DNA of 41,816 nt from Desulfuromonadales bacterium (GCA_030613545.1 JAUWLU010000004.1:1-41816); one strand, 5' to 3'; shown: positions 33,510 to 41,145, counted from the first letter of the stretch. Notes: a model not told the origin generated them from the sequence alone. Made by a program: numbers and translations.

Positions 33510-33524
33510 CCGCTGGGGATAGCG
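33501..33524. promoter_or_regulatory. ModE-like 24-bp operator candidate, overlapping -10
   Basis: CGTTATATTCCGCTGGGGATAGCG; first 9 bp identical to the E. coli modA operator as recalled, same total length. Confidence 0.6.
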
Positions 33525-33578
33525 GTGCTTGATTGTGCCGAATGGCGCACTGGCGGCCTCGGCAATGCTGTTAAGGAA

Positions 33579-33728
33579 GATGGCGTCGCAAAAAGTCCAC
33601 CCTGCTACGTTGCAGTGCTTTTTCAGGACTTCGACATACACCATGTATGCCTTCACCCCCGAAAAACCACTACGCCTTGTAGAACGAAATTTTTGCTTAG
33701 CCATCATATGGCTTTTTGCGAAAGCATC
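33579..33728 (+). repeat. MITE-like element copy D, 150 bp, flanked by AAGGAA direct repeats
   Basis: GATGGCGTCGCAAAAAGTCC ... GGCTTTTTGCGAAAGCATC; AAGGAA at 33573-33578 and 33729-33734. Confidence 0.92.
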
Positions 33729-33783
33729 AAGGAACAAACCGGCGACTTTGAGGTTTGCCGGTGAGAACGGATATATTCGGACG

Positions 33784-35148
33784 ATGGGCGTAATTTTGCG
33801 GTTGAAGAAATTTTCCTTCACCTATCCGGAGGTGGAGACGCCCGTCCTGCAGGATCTCGATCTGGAGGTCGAGGCCGGTCGCTGTTACTGTCTGACCGGA
33901 CCGACCGGTTCGGGCAAGACGACCCTGGCTCTGGCCCTCAAGGGGCTGCTGAGTGCCGGCCGGTACGAGGGTGAGATCGATATGCCTTCGGTGGACGGTT
34001 CGCCCGCCATGGCGGTCGGCATGGTGTTGCAGGATCCGGAGGTGCAGTTGCTGACCAGCACGGTGGGCGCGGAGGTGGCCTTCGGTCTGGAAAATCTCTG
34101 TGTTGAGCCGGCGGAGATGCCGCAGCGGGTGATCACTGCTCTGCAGGCGGTAGGGCTCGAAAAGCCGCTGGATTATCCGGTGGACAAGCTGTCCATGGGA
34201 CAGAAGTATCGTCTGCTGATCGCTGCGCTGCTGGTCATGGAGCCGCGTCTGCTGATCCTCGACGAGCCGGGTGCGCAGCTCGATCCGGAAGGTCTCGACC
34301 TGTTGCGCAAGTGCCTGCGGCGCCTCAAGCAGAGCGGGGTCGCGATCATCCTTTGCGAACACCGCCCCGAGTCGCTGCTGAGCGAAATCGACACCTTCTG
34401 GCAGCTCGACGGCAGCGGCAAATTCGCCGATGGCCGCTACCGGGGGGAAGAGCACGCCCCCCTTGAGCCGCCGCCTCCATCGACGACCGCTGAAGCGGAA
34501 CCGGTGCTGCAAGTGCAGGACCTGTCCTTTGTCGGGGTTGGCGAACAGCCGGTCTGGTCGCAGGTCTCCTTTGCCGTCGACAAGGGCCGGCGTTATGCCG
34601 TTACCGGCCTGAATGGTACCGGCAAGACCACCTTGCTGCGCTGCCTGGCCGGTTTTCTCAGTCCCCAGCAGGGAGCGGTGCAGATCCTCGGCGGCGCACC
34701 CGATGCCTATCGCCTGCGCGGCCGGCTCGGTTGCCTGTTTCAGAATCCGCAAAAACAGATCTTTGAAAACACCGTTGGCGAGGAGGTGGCTTTTCCGCTG
34801 AAACGTTTCGGGCTCTTAAGCGGGACCGTGGAAGAGCGAACCGCGGAGGCCCTGGCCGCCTGCGGCATCAGCCATCTGGTCGACCAGTCGCCCCACAAGC
34901 TCAGCTACGGTCAGAAACATCTGGTGGCTCTGGCCTCGGTGCTGGCCCCCCGTCCTGAACTGCTGCTGCTTGATGATCCCTTGGCCGGACTCGATGACGG
35001 CCACAGCCGGGCGGTGATGGAATTGCTGGTTCATTACAATCTGCAGCACGGCATGACCATGCTCTGGACCTTCCACGATCCCGAGGCCTGGCCGGGTTGG
35101 GCCGATCAGGTGCTGCACCTTGAAGGAGGCCGCCTTGTTGCCCGGTAA
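33784..35148 (+). CDS. Fused two-domain ECF-type energy-coupling ATPase
   Basis: Two Walker A motifs ([28 protein letters not shown]), two Walker B (LLILDEPGAQLDPEG, LLLLDDPLAGLDDG), Q-loop VLQDPEVQLL and LFQNPQKQIFENTVGEEVAF. Start reset to 33784; the supplied ORF runs into the MITE. Confidence 0.93.
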   Translation: MGVILRLKKFSFTYPEVETPVLQDLDLEVEAGRCYCLTGPTGSGKTTLALALKGLLSAGRYEGEIDMPSVDGSPAMAVGMVLQDPEVQLLTSTVGAEVAFGLENLCVEPAEMPQRVITALQAVGLEKPLDYPVDKLSMGQKYRLLIAALLVMEPRLLILDEPGAQLDPEGLDLLRKCLRRLKQSGVAIILCEHRPESLLSEIDTFWQLDGSGKFADGRYRGEEHAPLEPPPPSTTAEAEPVLQVQDLSFVGVGEQPVWSQVSFAVDKGRRYAVTGLNGTGKTTLLRCLAGFLSPQQGAVQILGGAPDAYRLRGRLGCLFQNPQKQIFENTVGEEVAFPLKRFGLLSGTVEERTAEALAACGISHLVDQSPHKLSYGQKHLVALASVLAPRPELLLLDDPLAGLDDGHSRAVMELLVHYNLQHGMTMLWTFHDPEAWPGWADQVLHLEGGRLVAR

Positions 35149-35827
35149 GCTCTTTTCGACTCGAAAGGTCTGCCTGCCGTCGGTCTCCCTTGAAGGCCCG
35201 GCTCCGGCCGGTGACGCGGCGCGGGTCGGTCTGCGCATGCTGCTGGCCCTGACCCTTTCCTGTCTGGCCTTTGCCGCCCGCACCATCCCTTTTCTGCTGG
35301 TACTGACCGCTATCGATCTGGCCCTGCTCTGGTGGCTGCGCGGCAAACAGCTGTCCCTGCGACGGGAACTCAAGGCTTTCGCCTGGCAGACCCTGGTCAT
35401 TCTGATGCTTTATCTGGTCCGGTTCCGTGACCTGGCCGGTCTCTGGGGCGGTTTCAAGATTTCCTGGCAGCTCTTTCTGGCCTTGCTGCCGAGCATGGTT
35501 TTTGTTCGCAGCACCTCTCAGACGCGCATTGTTCAGGCCCTTAACCGGGTCATGCCCTGCCGCATGGCTTTTGTGCTCAGCACCTGTCTCAAGTTTGCGC
35601 CTCAGCTGTTGGCGGAGGTGCGCAGCATCTACGAAGGGCAGGTACTGCGCGGAGCGCGCATTCTGCCCCGGGATCTGGTGAAACCCTGGCACTGGTTCGA
35701 TCTGCTGCATTGCGTGGTGGTGCCGGCGGTGGTGCAAAGTATGGCTCTGGCCGGCAACATCGCTCTGGCGGCTCGAGCCCGCGATTTTGGTAGCCAACCG
35801 CGACGCAGCTGCTGGCCTGGACTTTAA
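35120..35827 (+). CDS. ECF transporter T component (CbiQ/EcfT family)
   Basis: LLALTLSCLAFAARTIPFLLVLTAIDLALLWW; coupling-helix ARGARILPRDL and C-terminal MALAGNIALAARARDFG; start may be TTG at 35135. Confidence 0.82.
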   Translation: MKEAALLPGKLFSTRKVCLPSVSLEGPAPAGDAARVGLRMLLALTLSCLAFAARTIPFLLVLTAIDLALLWWLRGKQLSLRRELKAFAWQTLVILMLYLVRFRDLAGLWGGFKISWQLFLALLPSMVFVRSTSQTRIVQALNRVMPCRMAFVLSTCLKFAPQLLAEVRSIYEGQVLRGARILPRDLVKPWHWFDLLHCVVVPAVVQSMALAGNIALAARARDFGSQPRRSCWPGL

Positions 35828-35895
35828 TTGTTTACCGCAAAGGGCCATCCCAGGCTGTTTTGCAACACTCGGCTGAACGGGAGAACCATCCGATT

Positions 35896-36447
35896 ATGAA
35901 TCCAGTTGTTGAACAAGCCGGCGGCCTGTTCCGTTTGTCCCTTAAAGAGGCCCTGTTCATTGGCTTTTGCGCCGTCTTTGCGGTGCTGGCCCGGATGATG
36001 CTGCGGCTGCATCTGCATATCTCCGGTCATGCCATGCTGGTGACCGCTTTCTTTCTGCTGCTGGCCCGCGGCAGTGTCCGCTACCGTTTCGGCGCCAGTT
36101 TCGCCGGGCTGTTGGCCGGCAGCGCGTCGATCTTTCTCGGCTTTGCCAAGAGCGGCCCCTTCATGCTGGTCAAGTATCTGGCTGTGGCCCTGGTCATCGA
36201 CCTGGCCGGTTTGCTGATGCCGGGTCTGTTTCGTAACTATTTCTGGTGCGCCCTGGTCGGCGGTTGCGCCGGCGCGACCAAGTTTTTCACCGCCTATAGT
36301 GTGAACTTTCTGGCCGGCATGGACCGCACGGTTAATTTTCAAGCCTCGCTGTTCGAAGCGGCTGGCGCTATTTTGTTCGGGGTACTTGGCGGTCTGTTGG
36401 TCCCCGTGGTTCTCCGCCGTTTGCATGCCTACGGCGTAATATCGTAA
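35896..36447 (+). CDS. Integral membrane protein, candidate ECF substrate-binding (S) component
   Basis: ~6 hydrophobic segments, ~183 aa, directly downstream of ECF A and T genes; RLHLHISGHAML near TM1-2. Confidence 0.6.
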   Translation: MNPVVEQAGGLFRLSLKEALFIGFCAVFAVLARMMLRLHLHISGHAMLVTAFFLLLARGSVRYRFGASFAGLLAGSASIFLGFAKSGPFMLVKYLAVALVIDLAGLLMPGLFRNYFWCALVGGCAGATKFFTAYSVNFLAGMDRTVNFQASLFEAAGAILFGVLGGLLVPVVLRRLHAYGVIS

Positions 36448-36483
36448 GGAGCGGCGCTAGAGTGCCGCCAACAAGGTGACAAG

Positions 36484-37224
36484 ATGAACGTACTGATCTG
36501 TATCGACGACACGGATAATCTCGAGTCCCGGGGCACCGGGGAACTGGCCACCATTCTGGCTGAAGAAATCGAACGACGCTCCTGGGGTAGCAGCGATTTC
36601 GTCACCCGCCACCAGCTGTTGGTCCATCCCGACGTGCCCTATACCTCCCATAACAGCTCCATGTGTTTTGCCGCCGATATCGACCTGGCCATTCTCGATT
36701 CGCTGATCGCCTATGCCGGCGATTTCCTGCGCGAGGAGAGTGCTGTCGGTTCGGATCCGGGTTTATGCGTATCGGTGATCGACCAGTTGGCCGATCCCGA
36801 GGCGGTTATCGCTTTTGGTCGTTCGGCCAAAGAGGAGGTGCTGAACAAAAAGCTAGCCTACGATCTGGCGACCCAACTCGGCGTGCACCTTTCCGAGCAT
36901 GGCGGCACCGGTCAGGGAGTGGTCGGGGCACTGGCCGGCATCGGTCTGCGCTTAAGTGGCAACGACGGCCGGATGAAGGGCTGGCTGCGGATTCAGACCC
37001 ACGATGGTCTGGCCAGCGTCGGTGATATCATGGCCCAGACCGACCTTGGCGGGGTGCGCACTCTCGATGGCGCATTGCTGTCGGCGACGGAAATGGTGGA
37101 AATAGAAAGCAAGCCCAAGGCCGTGCTGCTCGATGGAAAGATCTACATGATGGTTTCGCCGGTGACCGATGGCGGCCGGGTGCGCTGGCGGACCACGCCG
37201 CGCAGTCAACTGAAAAAGTTTTGA
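36484..37224 (+). CDS. TiaS-like protein with N-terminal IDDTD kinase-type domain
   Basis: MNVLICIDDTDNLESRGTGELATILAEEIE resembles the TiaS threonine/cytidine-kinase domain (IDDTD motif); 246 aa, shorter than full-length archaeal TiaS. Confidence 0.65.
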   Translation: MNVLICIDDTDNLESRGTGELATILAEEIERRSWGSSDFVTRHQLLVHPDVPYTSHNSSMCFAADIDLAILDSLIAYAGDFLREESAVGSDPGLCVSVIDQLADPEAVIAFGRSAKEEVLNKKLAYDLATQLGVHLSEHGGTGQGVVGALAGIGLRLSGNDGRMKGWLRIQTHDGLASVGDIMAQTDLGGVRTLDGALLSATEMVEIESKPKAVLLDGKIYMMVSPVTDGGRVRWRTTPRSQLKKF

Positions 37225-37237
37225 AAGGAGTTTCTCT

Positions 37238-37441
37238 ATGTGGCTGAAGGATACTCAGGGCAAGAAGGCGTTTCGCCACGGTCATGATGCCTTTAACCGG
37301 GCCAGCGAGGCGGCTGCGGAGTGCGGTGATTTTCGTCCGGACGTGGAGGAAGAGTGGGTGGCCGATGAAGAGCGGTCCTGCTACAACTGCCGCCTGCGGC
37401 GCTGGACCGCCGAGTCCTTTGTCTGTCTGCTGCCGGCCTGA
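37238..37441 (+). CDS. Small Cys-containing protein
   Basis: 67 aa, GAAAGGAG RBS upstream of ATG; CYNCRLRRWTAESFVC. Confidence 0.6.
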   Translation: MWLKDTQGKKAFRHGHDAFNRASEAAAECGDFRPDVEEEWVADEERSCYNCRLRRWTAESFVCLLPA

Positions 37442-37466
37442 TCCGGATCGAACCTGACGAAAGGTT

Positions 37467-37616
37467 GATGGCGTCGCAAAAAGTCCGTCCTCCGGCGTTG
37501 CAGCGCTTTTTCAGGACTTCGACATACTGTATGTATGCCTTCACCCCTGAAAAACCACTACGCCTTGTAGGCCGAAGTTTTTGCTTAACCATCTCATGAC
37601 TTTTTGCGAAAGCATC
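37467..37616 (+). repeat. MITE-like element copy E, 150 bp, flanked by AAAGGTT direct repeats
   Basis: GATGGCGTCGCAAAAAGTCC ... GACTTTTTGCGAAAGCATC; AAAGGTT at 37460-37466 and 37617-37623. Confidence 0.93.
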
Positions 37617-37629
37617 AAAGGTTGGAACC

Positions 37630-38454
37630 ATGCGTTTTGTTGGAATCGTTGCCGTCTCCCTGCTGCTGTTGGCCTCTGGAGTTTCGTCAGCTGCCGAGTG
37701 GGTGCAGGAGAGTCCCGGACAAAAAGCCTATTACGACAGCCGGGGCCAGCTCGAGCGGTTGGAAATCGATGCCGATGGCGACGGCCGCTTTGAGGCGGAA
37801 GAGCGCTATCGCAGCCAGCGCCGTGTCGAGCGGCGCGAGGATCTCGATGGCGACGGTCAGTGGGAACGACAGTACCTCTGGCATAAGGACGGTTCGGCGG
37901 AGTTGATCGAGCAGGGTCGCAAGGGGAAGCTGCAAAAGACCTTTTATACCGCCGACGGTTCCGTGGCGCGGATCGAGAAGGATGGCGATCGGGACGGCAA
38001 GGCGGAATCGGTCTGGGAATATAAAGCCGGGGTGCTACAGCGGGTCAGCAAACCCCGCGGGGTCTGGCACTATCAAAACGGCAAGCTGAGCCGGGCCGAG
38101 CTCGACGAGGACCGTAACGGCCGTGTCGAGCGGATCGAATACTATCAGGATGCAAATCGCCTGGCCAAAGTCGAGGAACTGGCGGCCAACGGCAAGGTGC
38201 GCAGCACCTGGCACTATGGCGCCAACGGCAAGCCGCAGCGGGCCGAAGAGGATACGGACGGCGATGGTCGCCTCGATCTTCAGCGGCGCTACCATGCCAA
38301 CGGCACTATGGAACAGATCATCGATGCCGATGAGAACGGCGTGCCGGAGATCCGCGAGCTGTTCAGCGCCGCCGGCAGTTTGATCAGCCGCGAAGAGGAT
38401 CTCGATGGTGACGGGGTTTTCGACTTGCGCACCGGAAAGCTAGCCAAACACTGA
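37630..38454 (+). CDS. Secreted/periplasmic protein with seven DxDxDG-type repeats
   Basis: Signal peptide MRFVGIVAVSLLLLASGVSSAAE; DADGDGRFE, DLDGDGQWE, DGDRDGKAE, DEDRNGRVE, DTDGDGRLD, DADENGVPE, DLDGDGVFD. Confidence 0.8.
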   Translation: MRFVGIVAVSLLLLASGVSSAAEWVQESPGQKAYYDSRGQLERLEIDADGDGRFEAEERYRSQRRVERREDLDGDGQWERQYLWHKDGSAELIEQGRKGKLQKTFYTADGSVARIEKDGDRDGKAESVWEYKAGVLQRVSKPRGVWHYQNGKLSRAELDEDRNGRVERIEYYQDANRLAKVEELAANGKVRSTWHYGANGKPQRAEEDTDGDGRLDLQRRYHANGTMEQIIDADENGVPEIRELFSAAGSLISREEDLDGDGVFDLRTGKLAKH

Positions 38455-38459
38455 ACTTT

Positions 38460-38491
38460 GATGGCGTCACATGACTTTTTGTGAAAGCATC
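38460..38491 (+). repeat. Short (internally deleted) MITE-like element copy F
   Basis: GATGGCGTCACATGACTTTTTGTGAAAGCATC flanked by AACTTT (38454-38459, 38492-38497). Confidence 0.85.
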
Positions 38492-38515
38492 AACTTTGGG
38501 GAGGAGAAGCGATAC

Positions 38516-39211
38516 ATGGAAAGTCTCGTTGCCTTTTTAAGCAAGGCTGGTCCCATCGGCATCGCCATCGTCGGCTCGTCGGTGATTGCGCTGTTTATCA
38601 TAATCGAACGCTGCTGGGCCTTTCGCCAGCTGCGGTTCAAGGATGCCCGCCTGCTGCACCGCTTGCGCAAACGGGCCGTCGCAGGATCCTATGCCGAGGC
38701 CATGGCCCTGGTGCGGGAGGAGTCTCATCCCCTGGCGGTAGCCATGACACCGGTATTAACCCGCCTCGATGGGCCGCAACGGACCACTCGCGCAGCCCTG
38801 GAAAAGGCCATAGGCCACGTGGCGGCTCGCGAGGTTCGTCAGCTGGAGCGTTTTTTGCCAACCCTCTTTTTGATTTCCAGCGTAACCCCGCTGCTCGGCC
38901 TTTTCGGTACCGTCACCGGCATGATCAAGGCCTTTCAGGCCATTCAACATCTCGGCGGCAAGGTTAATGCGTCGGTGCTGGCCGGCGGTATCTGGGAAGC
39001 CATGTTGACCACTGCTCTCGGCCTCGGGGTGGCGATTCCGGCTATGGTGGCGCACAACTATCTGCAAGGCAAGGTTCATGTGGTGGTGGCCGAGATCAAG
39101 GAAGAGTCGGGAGTGCTGCTCGACGAGCTGGAGGAGGCCGGTCGTTTCGATTCTGCTAGCAAGTCGGCTTCGCTGCATGAAATTAACCAAGCTCAACAGG
39201 AGATTGGCTGA
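38516..39211 (+). CDS. exbB: ExbB/MotA/TolQ-family proton channel protein
   Basis: TLFLISSVTPLLGLFGTVTGMIKAFQAI, GIWEAMLTTALGLGVAIPAMVAHNY. Confidence 0.93.
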   Translation: MESLVAFLSKAGPIGIAIVGSSVIALFIIIERCWAFRQLRFKDARLLHRLRKRAVAGSYAEAMALVREESHPLAVAMTPVLTRLDGPQRTTRAALEKAIGHVAAREVRQLERFLPTLFLISSVTPLLGLFGTVTGMIKAFQAIQHLGGKVNASVLAGGIWEAMLTTALGLGVAIPAMVAHNYLQGKVHVVVAEIKEESGVLLDELEEAGRFDSASKSASLHEINQAQQEIG

Positions 39212-39606
39212 TGGATATCCCGGTACGGACCAAAAGCACCGGGCTTAACCTGACTCCGTTGATCGATATCGTCTTTTTGTTGCTGGTCTTTTTTCTTTTG
39301 ACCACCCAGTTTATTGAAGAGGATGGTATCGGGGTCAAGCTGCCCAGTTCCAACTCAGTCACCACCCGCGATCGGGACGAGGTGGCGATAGCCATTACCC
39401 GGCAGGGGGATCTCTTTGTCCAAGGACAGCGTTTGCCCCTCGCCAGCTTGACCGCCAAGCTGGAGGAAGTTCTTGGCGCCGATACCACGGTAGTGGTGCG
39501 GGGCGATCGCGAAGTAGCTCTGCAGACCCTGGTGTCGGTGATGGAAAAGGCCAAGCAGGCCGGGGCAGCCCGGCTGGTGGTCGCAACGCTTCAAGAGGGT
39601 GGCTGA
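39211..39606 (+). CDS. exbD: ExbD/TolR-family biopolymer transport protein
   Basis: LNLTPLIDIVFLLLVFFLLTTQFIEEDGIGVKLPSS. Confidence 0.93.
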   Translation: MDIPVRTKSTGLNLTPLIDIVFLLLVFFLLTTQFIEEDGIGVKLPSSNSVTTRDRDEVAIAITRQGDLFVQGQRLPLASLTAKLEEVLGADTTVVVRGDREVALQTLVSVMEKAKQAGAARLVVATLQEGG

Positions 39607-39609
39607 GCC

Positions 39610-40311
39610 ATGGTAGCCCGACAGCGATGGGCCCTGGGAGGGTCTCTGCTCATACATGCCGGTCTGGTGTTGCTTATCGGTGCCAGCCTGATGACCCCGC
39701 AACGGGTTGTCAATCGCATCGAAATCGATCTCGAAGGGATGGCGGTCCCCAACCAGACCCTCGGTGTGCAGACGCCGGCTCCTTCGCAGATTCCCAATCA
39801 GCCCACCACCGTGGCTGTGCCGGTTCAGACCACGGTGCCTATGCATCTGCAGATGCCGCAAATGGTACCACCACGGCCGGCGACCAGTTTCGATGCCGAT
39901 GCCTCTCTGGCGGCACCCGCCGTTCCGGCATTGCCCGGGCGGCCGGCGGTTGCTCTGCAGCGACCGGTCGGAGGCACCGCCGGCGGTGGCAGCGGCAAGC
40001 GTGGCACAGGGCGCGGTTCCTCTCTCGACGGCTATTGTAATACCGTTCGCTTGCATATCGACCGGGCCAAGCGCTATCCCCGGATTGCTCAGCAGCGTCG
40101 CATCGAAGGGGTGGCCGTGGTCTCCTTTCGGCTCAGCTCCGCCGGCCTGGTCATGGCCGGCCCCGATCTGCTTAAAGGGTCCGGTTACGGCCTGGTCGAC
40201 AAGGCCGCTCTGCGGGCGGTAACCCGGGGGGCTCCCTATCCGAAATATCCCGGCCCTGCCGACCCGGCTGGCCATGCTTTTGAAGTGCCGGTCCGCTTTT
40301 ACCTGCGATAA
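39610..40311 (+). CDS. tonB: TonB-family energy transducer
   Basis: N-terminal TM, Pro-rich middle, C-terminal YPRIAQQRRIEGVAVVSFRLSSAG...VPVRFYLR TonB domain. Confidence 0.88.
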   Translation: MVARQRWALGGSLLIHAGLVLLIGASLMTPQRVVNRIEIDLEGMAVPNQTLGVQTPAPSQIPNQPTTVAVPVQTTVPMHLQMPQMVPPRPATSFDADASLAAPAVPALPGRPAVALQRPVGGTAGGGSGKRGTGRGSSLDGYCNTVRLHIDRAKRYPRIAQQRRIEGVAVVSFRLSSAGLVMAGPDLLKGSGYGLVDKAALRAVTRGAPYPKYPGPADPAGHAFEVPVRFYLR

Positions 40312-40394
40312 GTTTTTCGGCATAATAATCTCTTGCCAGCCCCTCGTCACGACTCTTAATCCCCTGCCGACGGTACCTTCGCATTCTTCGCTAT

Positions 40395-40424
40395 TTGACC
40401 CGGCTACCACTCAAAAGGTACAAT
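40395..40424 (+). promoter_or_regulatory. Candidate sigma70-type promoter
   Basis: TTGACC (40395-40400), 18 bp spacer, TACAAT (40419-40424). Confidence 0.45.
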
Positions 40425-40528
40425 TAATCATGACTTATAAGGTCCTCATTGTGTCGGAGGTACCTTCTATCGGTGTATCTGGCAACGGGAGGGGATCATG
40501 GCTCAAAGAACATGAGGAAGGAGCTGAC

Positions 40529-40876
40529 GTGAGGCGGATTGTGGAAATCACTCCGGTGACGCTGCAGAGGTTGCGCAACTATGGACGGGTCGCCGAGAAC
40601 AAGATGAAAATGGCTCACAAGAAGCAGTGGATGACCATGACCCTGGAAAGCATGCAAGAATATCAGGAAGCCCTGAAATATTCCGATTATGCCGGTGCCG
40701 TGGTCGGCTATGCCAGCTTCCTGTTCCGGGTGCAGAACGGCATGACGCCTCCGCGAATCCTCTATGGCGAACAACTGTTGAGGAATACCCTGGTTCACCT
40801 GCTGAAGGAGTTGCACATTCCGATTGTGCTGGTCGAGGTGCCTGTGGATGAGCACTCGGCTGTTGTTGTTCCTTGA
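40529..40876 (+). CDS. Conserved-looking protein of unknown function
   Basis: GTG start preceded by [43 protein letters not shown]...; an in-frame ATG at 40430 is the alternative start. Confidence 0.55.
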   Translation: MRRIVEITPVTLQRLRNYGRVAENKMKMAHKKQWMTMTLESMQEYQEALKYSDYAGAVVGYASFLFRVQNGMTPPRILYGEQLLRNTLVHLLKELHIPIVLVEVPVDEHSAVVVP

Positions 40877-40926
40877 TGACGCAATGCAGGCTGCTTGAAG
40901 CTGCTATCAGCAGCCTCGCAGGAAAG

Positions 40927-40967
40927 CAAAGGCCGCCGCGGCTATTCAACCGCGGCGGCCTTTTTCC
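40927..40967. terminator. Bidirectional terminator hairpin
   Basis: AAAGGCCGCCGCGG-CTATTCAA-CCGCGGCGGCCTTTTT. Confidence 0.8.
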
Positions 40968-41100
40968 GTTCTCGATCCTTATCGTGGTCGCGGGCTACCA
41001 GCATGTAGATGGACGGAACGATGAACAGGGTGAAGAGGCTGCCGATGAACATGCCGCCGACCAGCACCAGACCGATGGAGTTACGGGCTGCGGCGCCGGA
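40942..41100 (-). pseudogene. C-terminal remnant of an RND efflux pump inner-membrane protein
   Basis: Minus-strand translation SGAAARNSIGLVLVGGMFIGSLFTLFIVPSIYMLVARDHDKDRERKKAAAVE* matches the typical AcrB/MexB-family C-terminus; no upstream coding continuation. Confidence 0.75.
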
Positions 41101-41102
41101 AA

Positions 41103-41145
41103 CCCGCTAGTGTCCATCCGGAAACTCCAGATGGACACTAGCGGG
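41103..41145. repeat. Perfect 15-bp inverted repeat with 13-bp loop
   Basis: CCCGCTAGTGTCCAT-ccggaaactccag-ATGGACACTAGCGGG. Confidence 0.9.

Noticed and set aside
33481-33530. NikR-type operator at the ECF promoter
   Set aside because: No GTATGA-N16-TCATAC-like or similar dyad; the visible palindrome is the 24-bp CGTTATATT...GATAGCG.
33529-33783. N-terminal extension of the ECF ATPase ORF
   Set aside because: Encoded by the repeat and leader; ABC ATPase similarity starts at MGVILRLKKFSFTYPE (33784).
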